Below are positions 23,702-34,211 of a stretch of 41,814 nucleotides of DNA, piece after piece. The position numbers and the translations under genes are program-made. The notes below the pieces were generated by a model. That model saw only the letters and a list, made by a program, of their open reading frames with translations. It made no database searches and was not told the DNA's origin. The DNA lies in the NCBI GenBank assembly GCA_024404825.1, contig JAKSPM010000002.1, positions 1 through 41,814 of the forward strand, written 5' to 3'. Within the stretch, counting starts at the first letter, position 1; every line of letters starts with the position of its first letter. The DNA comes from Clostridia bacterium. Lineage in GTDB: Bacteria; Bacillota; Clostridia; Oscillospirales; Oscillospiraceae.

Positions 23702-25540
23702 TTATGTCTCGATCGCGCAGACACCGTACGGAAGCAGGAAGCGTTCGCCGTTCGGAAGCTGCTGCATATTTTCAGAGAACAGGATCGTACCGGCTGCATC
23801 TGTCATCTGCGGAGCATCGCTCCGGTTGACGAACATCGTGACCCGGCGTCCCTGCCATGTGCGGACGAATGACAGCTTTCCTTCCCCTGCCGACAGCACA
23901 CGCAGGTCGCCGTAGCGCAGGACGGGATGCTCTTTCATCCTGCCGAGTGCCTGATACCACGCCGTCAGCGCCTGATCCTCATTGCCCCAGGGGAAGCAGG
24001 CGCGGTTAAACGGATCCTTGCAGCCCTCCATCCCTGCCTCATCGCCGTAATAGATGCTCGGGCTGCCCGGGAGGGTAAACTGCAAAAAGCTTGCAAGGTG
24101 CAGCCGTCTGACGGCAAGCGCCCGCTCTTCCTCCGACAAAACAACCTCTGCCTGCTCCGGGCGGGTGTCCGGGATCTTTCTGACAAGAGCGGTCAGAATT
24201 CTTGCCGTGTCATGGCTGCCGAGCAGATTCATCAGGCACGATACGACCTGCGGCGGATAGTTTTCTGCGATGGTCATGAGGATCTCTGCGAGTGCGGTGC
24301 CGTCATCCTCTTCCCTGCAAAAGCGTATAATTGCCTTTTGCCACGGGTAATTCATTGTGCTGTCAAGCTGTGCGTCGGTGAAATATCTGCGCAGCTCGTC
24401 ATAGGCCTTTTTGTTGGAGGCATCCTCCCAGACCTCGCCCAAAAGGGCTGCATCCGGGCGAAGCTCCCGCAGGCGGCATTTCAGATGGGAAACGAACAGG
24501 TCGGGCAGTTCATCGACTACATCCAAACGGAACCCGTCCGCACCGAGCTTTAACCAGTGTTCCAAAACGCTGTCCTGCCCGTACATGATGAAGTCCTGAT
24601 AGTTTTCGTCCAGCTCGCGCACATCGGGCAGGGTCTCAAAGCCCCACCAGCACTCATATTTGTCTGGGAAGTGCTTGAAGGTGTACCAGCTGTAATAAGG
24701 AGAGCTCTCTCCTTTTACGGCGCCGTTGCCGAAGATGCCGAATTTGTCAAAATAAACGCTGTTTGCCCCTGTATGGGAATAGACGCCGTCGAGAATCACG
24801 TGCATTCCGAGCTCGTGCGCTTTCGTTGTCAGCGTGCGGAAGTCCTCCTCGGTGCCGAGCATGGGGTCGGGACGCTTATAGTCCGCCGTATCGTAGCGGT
24901 GGTTGGAAAAGGCCATACCAATGGGGTTTAAGTAAAGAACGGTCGCGCCCAGGTTACGGATATACTCCAGTTTTTCGGTAATGCCGCGGAAGTTGCCGCC
25001 GAAAAAGTCATTGCAGAGCACCTCGCCCTTTTCATTGGGAGAATACTGCGGCTGACCGCCCCAGTCCTCGCGGAGAATAAAGGGCTGCAGCTTGTCGTGC
25101 AGATCACAGTCTCCCGACTTTTTGAAGCGGTCGGGGAAAATCTGATAGATGACTGCACCCTTGAGCCAGTCGGGCGTGGTGAAATTCTCCGGGATGACAC
25201 TCAGCTGCCAGCGGTCGCCTGCTTCCATGTTGGTATCGTTTCCCTGCTTGAACAGGCGGAAAGGCCCCGTATTGGCCGTGATGCGGAACCAGTAAAAATA
25301 CAGGCCGCAGGTATTCAAAGATACCGTGCAGGTAAAGCTGTCATAGAGGTCTTTTGTCCCCTCCTTTCGGAACGGGAAGCTCCCGACAGGGGTACCGTCT
25401 TCTGTCTCGAATTCCACGCTGACGGCGGATGTTTCGCAGCTGCACGGGATCAGGATGCGCAGCGAACAAGCCTCCTTCGGAACAAGAGTTCCGAAGGGGG
25501 CTTTGTAGTATAGCTCTTTGCTGTTATATAAAATGCGCAT
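23702..25540 (-). CDS. GH13 alpha-glucan hydrolase (neopullulanase/cyclomaltodextrinase-like)
   Basis: A 612-residue enzyme expected to hydrolyse alpha-1,4 or alpha-1,6 glucans. An N-terminal beta-sandwich (about 1-115) precedes a TIM barrel with the GH13 regions: GMHVILDGVYSHTG, GFRLDVVDELP (nucleophile Asp), LLGEVWEDAS (acid/base Glu) and LLGSHDTARI (transition-state Asp), then a C-terminal beta domain. The DWLKGAVIYQIFPDRF entry is typical of the neopullulanase group. There is no signal peptide, so it acts inside the cell. As last gene of the glycogen operon it probably debranches or trims limit dextrins left by GlgP. The ribosome site is weak (GAAAGAG), suggesting lower expression. Confidence 0.88.
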   Translation of the reverse strand: MRILYNSKELYYKAPFGTLVPKEACSLRILIPCSCETSAVSVEFETEDGTPVGSFPFRKEGTKDLYDSFTCTVSLNTCGLYFYWFRITANTGPFRLFKQGNDTNMEAGDRWQLSVIPENFTTPDWLKGAVIYQIFPDRFKKSGDCDLHDKLQPFILREDWGGQPQYSPNEKGEVLCNDFFGGNFRGITEKLEYIRNLGATVLYLNPIGMAFSNHRYDTADYKRPDPMLGTEEDFRTLTTKAHELGMHVILDGVYSHTGANSVYFDKFGIFGNGAVKGESSPYYSWYTFKHFPDKYECWWGFETLPDVRELDENYQDFIMYGQDSVLEHWLKLGADGFRLDVVDELPDLFVSHLKCRLRELRPDAALLGEVWEDASNKKAYDELRRYFTDAQLDSTMNYPWQKAIIRFCREEDDGTALAEILMTIAENYPPQVVSCLMNLLGSHDTARILTALVRKIPDTRPEQAEVVLSEEERALAVRRLHLASFLQFTLPGSPSIYYGDEAGMEGCKDPFNRACFPWGNEDQALTAWYQALGRMKEHPVLRYGDLRVLSAGEGKLSFVRTWQGRRVTMFVNRSDAPQMTDAAGTILFSENMQQLPNGERFLLPYGVCAIET

Positions 25541-25560
25541 GGTCGTTCTCTTTCTTTGTT

Positions 25561-27951
25561 TTATAAATGCCAGATATTCTCCGCATACTCGGTGACGGCG
25601 CGGTCTGCCGAGAAGATCCCTGCCTTTGCGATGTTGACCAAAGCTTTTTTCTGGAAGCCGATGGGATCGTCAAAGGCGTTTGCGGCATCGCGCTGCGCAC
25701 GGGCATAATCGTTGAAGTCCGCCAGAGTCATATAGGCATCGGCCGTGCCGAAGCGATTTGTCAGCAGCGAAAGCACGATGTCATCAAAGCGCTGACCGAG
25801 GACGCCGGAGGTCAGGATATCCAGCACGCCGCGCAGCTCATCGGTCAAATACTCATTGGGATTATAGCCCCGCTGCCAAAGTGCCTCTACCTCGTCGGCC
25901 TTCAAGCCGAACAGGAACATATTTTCGTCTCCGACCTTTTCATGGATCTCCACATTCGCTCCGTCGAGCGTGCCGATGGTGACGGCACCGTTGATCATAA
26001 ACTTCATGTTGGAGGTGCCGGAGGCTTCCTTGCCCGCGATGGAGATCTGCTCGGACAGGTCTGCCGCCGGGATGATGATCTCGGCAAGAGAAACCTTGTA
26101 GTCCTCAATGAAGATGACCTTGAGCTTGTCTCTGACCTGCGGATCGGAGTTGATGAACTTCGATACCGCCACGATCAGGCTGATGATTTGCTTTGCGCGG
26201 ACATAGCCTGCCGAGGCCTTTGCGCCGAAGATGAAGGTATGGGGCGTAAAGGGGCTATTGGGCGAGGCTTTGATTTTGTTATAAAGAGACAGAATGTGCA
26301 GCACGTTCAGAAGCTGCCGCTTATATTCATGCAGGCGCTTGATCTGCACATCGAAGATGGAAGCAGGGTCGACATTGATGCCGTTCGCCTGCGCGATATA
26401 CTTGGCAAGTCTTGCCTTGTTGTCTCGCTTGATCAGCTCCAAAGCCTTCAGAACGCCCTCGTCATCGCGGTAGGAAAGCAGGCGCTCTAATTGCTTCGCG
26501 TCGTTTTTATAGTCATCTCCGATGATCTCATCCAAAAAGCCCGTAAGGGACGGATTGGACTGACACAGCCATCTGCGGTATGCAATGCCGTTCGTGACAT
26601 TCGTAAAACGCTTGGGAGACAGACTGCAATAGTCGCGGAACAGGCCGTTTTTGAGGATGTCCGTGTGAAGCTTGGAAACGCCGTTGACTGTATGGCAGCA
26701 GGCAAGGCAGAGATTTGCCATGCGCACCTCGCCGCCGGAAATGACGGCCATATAGTCGATCTTACCGGGGTCGTTCGGGAAGCTCTTTTGAAGCGATTCC
26801 CTAAGCCGGCGGTTGATTTCCGCAGTGATGGAATAGATGCGCGGAAGCTGCTCACGGAAGAGCTCCACGCTCCAATGCTCTAAGGCCTCGGACATGACGG
26901 TATGGTTGGTGTAGGAAAGGGTCTTCTGCGCCATTTCCCATGCTTCATCCCAGCCGTAATCGTGCTCGTCCATCAGAAGCCGCATCAGCTCCGGCACGCA
27001 CAGTGCCGGGTGGGTGTCGTTGATGTGGATGGCAACCTTATCCGAAAGATTGTCGAGCGTGCCGTAATCTCTCAGATGGCGGTTGAGAATCTGTTGCAAA
27101 GACGCAGACACGAGCAGATATTGCTGCCGCAGGCGCAGGCGCTTGCCGGAGATGTGGTCGTCTGCCGGATAGAGCACCTTGGAGATGGTCTCCGCCATCG
27201 TGTTCTGCTCCAATGCGCGGACATAGTCGCCTCTGGAGAAGGCTGCCATGTCGAAGCTCTGCGGAAGCTTGGCACTCCACAGAACAAGCTTATTGACCGC
27301 CTTGCTGTCGTAGCCCGAGATCAGCATATCATAGGGCACCGCCATGACGGATGTATAGCCCACATGGGCGACCTTGAACTTGCCGTTGTCCTGCCACTCG
27401 CGTGCTTCGCCGCCGAAGCGCACCTCCACGGCCTCATCCTGCCGCGGACGCAGCCAGACATCGCCCATTTCCAGCCAGTTGTCAGGGAACTCCATCTGCC
27501 AGCCGTCAACGATCTTCTGACGGAAGATGCCGAATTCATAGCGGATGGAATAGCCGGTGGCGGGATAGTCGAGCCCTGTCAGGCTGTCCATATAGCACGA
27601 GGCAAGCCTGCCTAAGCCGCCGTTGCCGAGGCCTGCATCAGGCTCCATGTCATAGAGCTTTTCGATGTCAAAGCCCTTTTCGGCCAAGGCCGCACGGAAG
27701 GGTTCCTCCACGCCGAGGTTGAAGAGGTTGTTGCGCAGGGAGGTGCCGACCAAAAATTCCATTGACATATAGAAGACCTGCTTGCGGCCTTCCTCCCTGC
27801 AGGTATGGCGGTAGCTGCGGCGCTTTTCGGCGAGCATTTCCCGCACGACCGTGCATAGTGCACGGTAGACCTGCTTTTCGGTGGCCTCGTCTACGGAGCA
27901 GCCAAACTCGTGCTGACATTCTAAGTCGATCAGTTCAAGATAAGATTTCAT
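25561..27951 (-). CDS. glgP: Glycogen/maltodextrin phosphorylase
   Basis: A 796-residue GT35 enzyme that releases glucose-1-phosphate from the non-reducing ends of alpha-1,4 glucans using pyridoxal phosphate. Conserved parts include DAGLGNGGLGRLASCYMDSL, HINDTHPALCVPELMR, RLHEYKRQLLN and the cofactor-lysine block KEASGTSNMKFMINGA. Length and end-to-end conservation look complete. It lies 21 bases after glgA and 20 before the GH13 gene. AAAGGA precedes the ATG by about 12 bases, rather far. With glgA in the same operon, both synthesis and breakdown are co-expressed, so flux must be set by metabolite control. Confidence 0.96.
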   Translation of the reverse strand: MKSYLELIDLECQHEFGCSVDEATEKQVYRALCTVVREMLAEKRRSYRHTCREEGRKQVFYMSMEFLVGTSLRNNLFNLGVEEPFRAALAEKGFDIEKLYDMEPDAGLGNGGLGRLASCYMDSLTGLDYPATGYSIRYEFGIFRQKIVDGWQMEFPDNWLEMGDVWLRPRQDEAVEVRFGGEAREWQDNGKFKVAHVGYTSVMAVPYDMLISGYDSKAVNKLVLWSAKLPQSFDMAAFSRGDYVRALEQNTMAETISKVLYPADDHISGKRLRLRQQYLLVSASLQQILNRHLRDYGTLDNLSDKVAIHINDTHPALCVPELMRLLMDEHDYGWDEAWEMAQKTLSYTNHTVMSEALEHWSVELFREQLPRIYSITAEINRRLRESLQKSFPNDPGKIDYMAVISGGEVRMANLCLACCHTVNGVSKLHTDILKNGLFRDYCSLSPKRFTNVTNGIAYRRWLCQSNPSLTGFLDEIIGDDYKNDAKQLERLLSYRDDEGVLKALELIKRDNKARLAKYIAQANGINVDPASIFDVQIKRLHEYKRQLLNVLHILSLYNKIKASPNSPFTPHTFIFGAKASAGYVRAKQIISLIVAVSKFINSDPQVRDKLKVIFIEDYKVSLAEIIIPAADLSEQISIAGKEASGTSNMKFMINGAVTIGTLDGANVEIHEKVGDENMFLFGLKADEVEALWQRGYNPNEYLTDELRGVLDILTSGVLGQRFDDIVLSLLTNRFGTADAYMTLADFNDYARAQRDAANAFDDPIGFQKKALVNIAKAGIFSADRAVTEYAENIWHL

Positions 27952-27972
27952 AGATTGCGTCGGGTCCTTTCG

Positions 27973-29400
27973 TTACAGAAGGCTTTGATAAAGTGCCATG
28001 TACTCCTGTGCAGGTGCTTTCCAGCTGCAGTCAAATTCCATGTCTCTGCGCATCAGATCGTTCCATGCCTTCTTGTCGTTATAGTACAGCGTGATGGCGC
28101 GGTCAATGGCCGCGAGGAAATCATCGGCATTGTAGCTTTGGAAATTGAAGCCTCTGCCGTCCTTGCTCTGCGGATTATAGGGCGGAACGGTGTCTTTTAA
28201 ACCACCCGTAGCATTGACCACGGGGATCGTGCCATAGTGCATGGCAATGAGCTGGCTCAAGCCGCAGGGTTCGGACTTCGACGGCATCAGGTAGATGTCA
28301 GCGCCCGCATAAACGCAGGAGGCAAGCTTCGGGTCAAAGCGCAGATTCATGGAGAATCTGCCGGGATAGCTTGCTGCCATACCGGCAAGAAGCTGCTCAT
28401 ACATCCGGTCACCTGTACCGACGATGACAAGCTGAACCTCTCTGTCCATAAGTCTGTGCAGAATGTAGGTCAGCAGGTCGATGCCCTTATGGCCGACCAG
28501 GCGCGTGACCATTGCCATCACAGGAACATCCGGCGCTTCATTGAGGCCGAGTTCTCTTTGCAGGGCGAGCTTATTTTCTGCTTTGCCCTTGAGGTTCTTG
28601 GCGGAGAAGTTCGCGCTCAGCGCGCTATCCGTCTGCGGATTATAGACATCTACATCAATGCCGTTGGTGATGCCGGTGAGCTTTTCGCCGCAGCCTGCAA
28701 GCACGCCATCGAGGCCGTGCGCATAGTAGGGGTATTTCAGCTCCTGCGAATAGGTCTTCGAGACGGTCGTCACACGGTCGGACAGTGCAATGGCGCCCTT
28801 CATAAAGTTCAGACAGCCGTCAAAGCTCAAAATATCCTTATATTCGGCAGGCAGGCCGATGGTATCTTCAAAGAAGGCGGGGTCTGCCTTGCCCTGATAT
28901 TCGACATTGTGGATGGTGAATATCAGGCGGGTGGAGGGCCAGCGGCTTTGATACAGTGCACGGAAATAGACCGGGATCAAGGCAGTTTGCCAGTCGTGGC
29001 AATGCAGAATATCCGGCTCAAAGCCGATATAGTTCATGCAGGCAAGCACTGCCTTGGAGAAGAAGGCAAAGCGTTCGCCGTCATCATAGTCGCCGTAGAC
29101 GGAGTCTCGGCCAAAATAGTATTCGTTGTCGATAAAGTAGATCTGCAGCTTCTTTTTGCGGCTTTTGAGCTTGAAAAGGCCCACATACTGTTCTCTCCAG
29201 GACAGTCCCATAGAGAACGACCCGACAAAGGTAACGGGGGTGTCAGAATGATATTTGATCCGCTTATAGTAAGGCAGGAACAGAACGATCTCATTGCCGG
29301 GGATACGGGCAAGCTCTGCGGGCAGTGCCTGCAGAACATCGCCCAAGCCGCCGGTCTTGACAAACGGAGCCGCCTCAGAGGCAGCGATGGCAATTCTCAT
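27973..29400 (-). CDS. glgA: Glycogen synthase (ADP-glucose)
   Basis: A 475-residue GT5 enzyme that extends alpha-1,4 glucan chains from ADP-glucose. It has the N-terminal substrate motif FVKTGGLGDVLQALP, the DILHCHDWQTALIP segment, VTRLVGHKGIDLL at the second Rossmann domain and the catalytic MPSKSEPCGLSQLIAM followed by ATGGLKDTV. Its ATG overlaps the glgD stop as ATGA, with GAGGAG upstream inside glgD. Normal length. Confidence 0.96.
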   Translation of the reverse strand: MRIAIAASEAAPFVKTGGLGDVLQALPAELARIPGNEIVLFLPYYKRIKYHSDTPVTFVGSFSMGLSWREQYVGLFKLKSRKKKLQIYFIDNEYYFGRDSVYGDYDDGERFAFFSKAVLACMNYIGFEPDILHCHDWQTALIPVYFRALYQSRWPSTRLIFTIHNVEYQGKADPAFFEDTIGLPAEYKDILSFDGCLNFMKGAIALSDRVTTVSKTYSQELKYPYYAHGLDGVLAGCGEKLTGITNGIDVDVYNPQTDSALSANFSAKNLKGKAENKLALQRELGLNEAPDVPVMAMVTRLVGHKGIDLLTYILHRLMDREVQLVIVGTGDRMYEQLLAGMAASYPGRFSMNLRFDPKLASCVYAGADIYLMPSKSEPCGLSQLIAMHYGTIPVVNATGGLKDTVPPYNPQSKDGRGFNFQSYNADDFLAAIDRAITLYYNDKKAWNDLMRRDMEFDCSWKAPAQEYMALYQSLL

Positions 29401-30512
29401 ATAATTTCTCCTCTTTCCACGATCACGGGATGATCGGGAGTTCCGCAGAGCTTGGTACCCTTGCGGACGCGGACATCCTTATCCAAAATGCAGCACTTGA
29501 CCTCGGCGCCTTCTTCGATGACGGCATCCTGCATGATGACGCAATCGGAAACCTGTGCGCCCTTTTCGACCTGGACGCCGCGGAACAGCACGGAATGGAC
29601 GGCATTGCCCTTGAGGATGCAGCCGTCGCCGACGATGCAGTTATCGATCTCGGCGCTGTCGCCGAAGTAAACGGGAACCTCATTGCGGACTCTCGTATAA
29701 ATGGTCTGCTCGCTGTGGAAAAGCTCGTTGCGTACATCCCAGTCAAGCAGCGCCAAATTGTTGCGGTAATATTCCTTGGGGCTTTCGTTGAACAGGGCAA
29801 CGCTGTCATACTTGTAGGCATGGATCTTCATATTGCCTGTGAAGAAGCCGCGCATGATCATATCGCGCTCCAAGCGGTAGAGGCTGTGAGAAACGGCATC
29901 CTTCGTGCGCTCAATGAGCAGCTCGCGCTTCATCACGAATACGCCCATAGAGGCATAGTAGCGATCGTCGGCTGCAAAGTCCACGGCCATGTCTTCGATC
30001 CTGCCGTCCTCGCCGAGCAAAATACCGAGGTCTACCTGCTTCGAGCCGTTGCAGATACCGTCCTTGACAACAACGGTCACATCTGCGCCGGAGGCGATGT
30101 GGTCATCGAGCACCTTGCGGTAGTCCATTGCACACAGCACGCCGCCGTCTGCCATGACGATATATTCTTCTTTTGCAAGAGAAAGGAAGTCGATAGCCGC
30201 ATTCAGGGCATCGAGCTTGCCGCGATAGGAGCCGCTGTGACCCTGTGCAAACGGGGTCAGGAATTCCAAACCGCCTTCGCCGAGCTCCATATCCCACTCC
30301 TGACCCGAGCCGATATGGTTCATCAGAGACTGATAGTTATATTTCGTGATCACGCCGACATGGCTGATGGCGGAGTTGGACATATTGGACAGGCAGAAAT
30401 CAATATTGCGGTATCTTGCGCCGAACGGAAGCGAAGCGATGGTACGCTTGTTGGTCAGCTGACCGAGGGAACTGTCATAGATATTAGCAAAGATAACACC
30501 CATTAAATTCAT
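29397..30512 (-). CDS. glgD: GlgD, regulatory subunit of ADP-glucose pyrophosphorylase
   Basis: A 371-residue paralogue of GlgC found in Firmicutes. It keeps the nucleotidyltransferase fold and the C-terminal left-handed beta-helix (hexapeptide repeats such as CIVGDGCILKGNAV) but lacks the GGxGxRL catalytic loop. The N-terminus reads LMGVIFANIYDSSLGQLT instead, which matches the known non-catalytic GlgD type that associates with GlgC. ATG 30512 was chosen because AAAGGAGG is 8 bases upstream. The ATG two codons before lies too close to that site. It begins 20 bases after glgC. Confidence 0.93.
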   Translation of the reverse strand: MNLMGVIFANIYDSSLGQLTNKRTIASLPFGARYRNIDFCLSNMSNSAISHVGVITKYNYQSLMNHIGSGQEWDMELGEGGLEFLTPFAQGHSGSYRGKLDALNAAIDFLSLAKEEYIVMADGGVLCAMDYRKVLDDHIASGADVTVVVKDGICNGSKQVDLGILLGEDGRIEDMAVDFAADDRYYASMGVFVMKRELLIERTKDAVSHSLYRLERDMIMRGFFTGNMKIHAYKYDSVALFNESPKEYYRNNLALLDWDVRNELFHSEQTIYTRVRNEVPVYFGDSAEIDNCIVGDGCILKGNAVHSVLFRGVQVEKGAQVSDCVIMQDAVIEEGAEVKCCILDKDVRVRKGTKLCGTPDHPVIVERGEII

Positions 30513-30532
30513 GTTCATTTCCTCCTTTCGCC

Positions 30533-31720
30533 TTATACGATCTCGCCGGGTGCAATGGAACGGTTTTCTTCGATGACCGTATCCTTGCCCACGACACTGA
30601 TTTCTTTCTTTTCGCCGTCTGCGAAGGTGCCGCCGATCACCGCTCCGCGGCAAATACTGCAATTTTCACCGATGATGGCATGGCGCACAATCGCGCCGGA
30701 CTCGATAATCGTGTTCGGCATGATGACACTGTCTTCCACAACAGCGTCCTTGCGGACGATGCAGTTGGTGGAGATAATGCAGTGATCTACCTTGCCGTAG
30801 ATGCCGCAGCCCTCGGCTATGAAGGAGTTGCGGATGGAGCTGTCAGCGTCAATATAAGATGACGGGCAAGCGTAGTTTCTGGCGTAGATCTTATGGGTCT
30901 TGTCTCCGTAGATGTCAAACGCAGGCTCATCACCCAAAAGCTCCATGTTGGCCTCCCAAAGAGAGCCGATCGTGCCGACATCCTTCCAGTAGCCGTTGAA
31001 ATCATAGGCGTACATCTTATGGCCTGCGTTCAAAATGGCAGGAATGACATTCTTGCCGAAGTCGTTGCTGGAATCGGGGTCTGCCTCGTCTTCGATGAGG
31101 AACTTTTTGAGGATGCTCCAACGGAAAATGTAGATACCCATGGAGGCGTTGTTGCTCTTGGGCTGCTTGGGCTTTTCTTCGAATTCGTAAACGGAGCCGT
31201 CGTCTCGGGTGTTCATGATACCGAAGCGGCTTGCCTCCTCCATCGGCACCTTACGCACGGCGATGGTGCAGTCGGCCTGCTTTTCTTCATGGAAGGCAAG
31301 CATTTCGGCGTAGTCCATGCGGTAGATGTGGTCGCCGGAGAGGATCAGCACATTTTCGGGGTCATAGCGTTCGATAAAGGCAATATTCTGATAAATAGCG
31401 TTTGCCGTGCCCTTGTACCATTCGGATTTTTCCGAGCGGGCATAGGGCGGCAGCACCTGCACGCCGCCGTGGGACTTGTTCAGGCCCCAGGGCTGACCGT
31501 TGCCGATATACTCGTTCAGCTCCAGGGGCTGATACTGGGTCAGGATGCCGACGGTATCAATACCGGAGTTGACGCAGTTGGACAGGGGGAAGTCAATGAT
31601 GCGGTACTTGCCGCCGAAGGGAACGGCAGGCTTTGCAGTGTTCTGGGTCAGCACCATCAGACGGCTGCCCTGGCCGCCCGCCAACAGCATGGCGACACAA
31701 TGTTTCTTCTGAAAATTCAT
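30533..31720 (-). CDS. glgC: ADP-glucose pyrophosphorylase, catalytic subunit
   Basis: A 395-residue enzyme that makes ADP-glucose from glucose-1-phosphate and ATP, the committed step of glycogen synthesis. Seen are the nucleotide loop [36 protein letters not shown], the glucose-phosphate site [10 protein letters not shown], the [14 protein letters not shown] block and a C-terminal beta-helix. The loop residue after GSRL is Met where most homologues have Gly. The start overlaps the glgB stop as ATGA, and its GGAG site lies inside glgB. Confidence 0.96.
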   Translation of the reverse strand: MNFQKKHCVAMLLAGGQGSRLMVLTQNTAKPAVPFGGKYRIIDFPLSNCVNSGIDTVGILTQYQPLELNEYIGNGQPWGLNKSHGGVQVLPPYARSEKSEWYKGTANAIYQNIAFIERYDPENVLILSGDHIYRMDYAEMLAFHEEKQADCTIAVRKVPMEEASRFGIMNTRDDGSVYEFEEKPKQPKSNNASMGIYIFRWSILKKFLIEDEADPDSSNDFGKNVIPAILNAGHKMYAYDFNGYWKDVGTIGSLWEANMELLGDEPAFDIYGDKTHKIYARNYACPSSYIDADSSIRNSFIAEGCGIYGKVDHCIISTNCIVRKDAVVEDSVIMPNTIIESGAIVRHAIIGENCSICRGAVIGGTFADGEKKEISVVGKDTVIEENRSIAPGEIV

Positions 31721-33651
31721 AAGCTCGTCTCCTTTTTCTTACCGGAGGTCTCCGGCTTATTTAGTTTTCCGTCCGTAGGCGGAGATGATTTCCTTTTTGC
31801 GCCTGCTCTGCGTCGGTAGATCGTGACAGACATCGCAGGCAGAGTAAATTCCGCGGAATACTGATAAGCGCCCCAGGGCTTTTTTTGCGTTTTGACCGAG
31901 GGAACGAAGGTGCCGCAGCCGCCGTAGGGTCGAGAGTCCGAGCAGAACACCGGATCATAGGTGCCCGTCTTCGGCAGACCGAGACGGTAGTGATCGCGGT
32001 AGCAGGGGCAGAAGTTGCAAAGCACGATCAACTCTTTTCCGTCCTTGCCGATCCGGCGGTAGGACAGGATGCTGTTGTCTCTGTCGTCCGGCTCCAGCCA
32101 TTTGAAGCATTCCCAGCCTTGTTCGTTGTCCCACAGGCAGGGGTTGTCCAGATAGAAATGATTTAGATCCTTGACAAAGACCTGCATCTGCCGGTGTCTG
32201 TCATAGCCGAGCAGCAGCCAGTCAAGCCCCTGCTCATAGTTCCACTCGATGAACTGCGCGAACTCGCTGCCCATGAAGTTGAGCTTTTTGCCGGGTTCTG
32301 TCATCATATAGGCAAAGAAGGCACGCAGATTGTGGAATTTCTGATCGTATTCTCCGGGCATCCTGCCGATCAGGGACAGTTTTCCATGCACGACCTCGTC
32401 ATGCGAAAGCGGCAGAATGAAATTCTCGGAAAAGGCATAGGTCAGCTGGAAGGTCAGCTTGTTATGCTCATATTTGCGGTAGACCGGGTCTTTGGACATA
32501 TAATCCAAAAGATCGTTCATCCAGCCCATGTTCCACTTAAACAGGAACCCGAGGCCGCCCTCATACACAGGCCGCGTGATCTTCGGGAAGGTCGTGGATT
32601 CCTCGGCGATCATCAGCACGTTCGGCTTGTGCGCGAACGCCGCGATATTGAGCCGCTGCAGAAAGCTGATCGCCTCTAAGTTTTCCCTGCCGCCGTAGCG
32701 GTTGGGCTTGAACTTCGGACGGTTATAATCCAGGTACAGCATGGACGCCACCGCGTCCACGCGGATACCGTCGATGTGGTATTTCTCCAGCCAGAAAATG
32801 ACATTGGAGATCAGGAATGAGCTGACGCCGCCCTTACCGTAGTCAAAAATTCGGGTACCCCAGTCGGGGTGCTCATTCATTGCAGGGTCGGAAAGCTCAT
32901 ATTGGCAAGTGCCGTCAAATTCATAAAGCCCGTTCTCATCCTTCGGGAAGTGGGCAGGTACCCAGTCTAAAATCACGCCGATCCCCGCCTGATGGCAGCT
33001 ATTTACAAAGCCCATCAGCTCCTGCGGAGCGCCGTAGCGGAAGGTCGGAGAATAATAGCAGGTCACCTGATAGCCCCAGCTCGGGTCATAGGGGTATTCG
33101 GTGAGCGGAAGCAGCTCGATGTGGGTGTAGCCCATATCTTTGACATAGGGAACAAGCTCCTGCGCAAGCTCTGCATAAGACAGGTAACTGCCGTCCTCAT
33201 GCCGTTTCCACGAGCCTAAATGTACCTCGTAGATATTGACCGGGCGCTTTAACACATTCTGCCTTGCGGCAGTGCGGCGGTAAATACCGTCGCTCCATTT
33301 GTAATTTAAGGTGCACAGAATGCTGGATGTATCAGGAAGCGCAGCCGTGCGGAAGCCGTAGGGGTCGGTCTTATAGACCCGTTTCCCGCTGCGGTGGGCC
33401 ACACAATATTTATAACATTGTCCCTCTTTTGCGAAGGTGGAAACAGCCTCCCAAATGCCCTCGCCGATCGGGTGCATGGGAAGATCCTCGGGATTCCAGA
33501 AATTGAAATCGCCGACGACGCTCACGGCACTTGCATTCGGCGCCCAGACACGGAATCGCCAGCCGTTTTTCTCCTGATGTGCGCCGAGCAGTTCATATGC
33601 ATTTTCCAGCGCGCCGGATGTGAATTTTTGCAGTTGTTCGGATAGGTTCAA
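31717..33651 (-). CDS. glgB: 1,4-alpha-glucan branching enzyme
   Basis: A 644-residue GH13 enzyme that introduces alpha-1,6 branches. An N-terminal CBM48/Ig-like domain ([20 protein letters not shown]) is followed by the barrel with [28 protein letters not shown] (nucleophile Asp), [12 protein letters not shown] (acid/base Glu) and [10 protein letters not shown], then a C-terminal beta domain with a Lys-rich tail that also encodes the glgC ribosome site. The start codon is TTG at 33651, supported by GAGGAG 7 bases upstream and the usual MNLSEQ-like beginning. No ATG fits. First gene of the operon. Confidence 0.95.
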   Translation of the reverse strand: MNLSEQLQKFTSGALENAYELLGAHQEKNGWRFRVWAPNASAVSVVGDFNFWNPEDLPMHPIGEGIWEAVSTFAKEGQCYKYCVAHRSGKRVYKTDPYGFRTAALPDTSSILCTLNYKWSDGIYRRTAARQNVLKRPVNIYEVHLGSWKRHEDGSYLSYAELAQELVPYVKDMGYTHIELLPLTEYPYDPSWGYQVTCYYSPTFRYGAPQELMGFVNSCHQAGIGVILDWVPAHFPKDENGLYEFDGTCQYELSDPAMNEHPDWGTRIFDYGKGGVSSFLISNVIFWLEKYHIDGIRVDAVASMLYLDYNRPKFKPNRYGGRENLEAISFLQRLNIAAFAHKPNVLMIAEESTTFPKITRPVYEGGLGFLFKWNMGWMNDLLDYMSKDPVYRKYEHNKLTFQLTYAFSENFILPLSHDEVVHGKLSLIGRMPGEYDQKFHNLRAFFAYMMTEPGKKLNFMGSEFAQFIEWNYEQGLDWLLLGYDRHRQMQVFVKDLNHFYLDNPCLWDNEQGWECFKWLEPDDRDNSILSYRRIGKDGKELIVLCNFCPCYRDHYRLGLPKTGTYDPVFCSDSRPYGGCGTFVPSVKTQKKPWGAYQYSAEFTLPAMSVTIYRRRAGAKRKSSPPTDGKLNKPETSGKKKETSL

Positions 33652-33695
33652 GTCGCTTCTCCTCTTTCTCCGCTGTCAGCCCATTTTAACAGATA

Positions 33696-33724
33696 AATTA
33701 TACGCGTTTTGCCTGTCAAATGCA
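33696..33724 (-). promoter_or_regulatory. Glycogen operon promoter
   Basis: A perfect TATAAT is read on the minus strand. The hexamer 17 bases upstream is TTGCAT. A perfect TTGACA is also present but only 11 bases from the TATAAT, too near to work with it. The start is predicted about 40 bases before glgB. Confidence 0.6.
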
Positions 33725-33805
33725 ACCGCAAAGGCGCGTTTTTCCTCCTTCAAAAGAAAATTTTACCAAAATCTCACAGAAATAACCCGTCGATTTTTGG
33801 CAATC

Positions 33806-33852
33806 TGTCAAAAGCAAAATGCCATTCCGAAAACTTGGAATGGCATTTTCTT
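33806..33852 (-). terminator. Terminator of the alaS/HIT operon
   Basis: A 13-bp stem, AAAATGCCATTCC/GGAATGGCATTTT with an 8-base loop (33816-33849), starts 8 bases after the HIT gene stop. TTTTGCTTTTG follows on the minus strand. Confidence 0.88.
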
Positions 33853-33857
33853 TGCTA

Positions 33858-34196
33858 TCAGTTGAAGCTTCCCATCTGCTTGCCTGCAAGCACATGGAAA
33901 TGCAGATGATGCACGGTCTGTCCGGCATCTGCGCCGCAGTTGGTAACAACGCGGAAGCCATCTGCAAAGCCCATCTCGGCAGCCAGCTTTGCGATCACCT
34001 CATAGATGTGCGCCACGATGTAGGCGTTCTCCCCGGTGATCTCGGCAGCGGAGGCGATATGCTCCTTCGGCACAACTAAGAAATGGGTCGGGGTCATGGG
34101 TGCGATGTCATAAAAGGCATAGCACAGCTCATCCTCATAGACCTTGTTGGACGGGATATTTCCGGCAATGATCCGGCAGAACAGACATTCTTCCAT
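33858..34196 (-). CDS. HIT-family (HinT-like) nucleotide hydrolase
   Basis: A 112-residue histidine-triad protein. The triad VHHLHFHVL (His-x-His-x-His-x-x) is present, with the N-terminal CLFCRIIAGNIPS and the VPKEHI segment of the HinT branch. Family members hydrolyse phosphoramidates such as AMP-lysine and aminoacyl-adenylates. Its position 15 bases after alaS fits a role in clearing misformed aminoacyl-adenylate products, but this is inference. CGGAGG precedes the ATG. Last gene of the T-box-led operon. Confidence 0.93.
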   Translation of the reverse strand: MEECLFCRIIAGNIPSNKVYEDELCYAFYDIAPMTPTHFLVVPKEHIASAAEITGENAYIVAHIYEVIAKLAAEMGFADGFRVVTNCGADAGQTVHHLHFHVLAGKQMGSFN

Positions 34197-34211
34197 AATT
34201 TGACCTCCGTA

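Noticed and set aside
33711-33717. Perfect TTGACA 11 bases before TATAAT upstream of glgB
   Set aside because: The spacing is too short for sigma-A. The TTGCAT 17 bases away was used instead.
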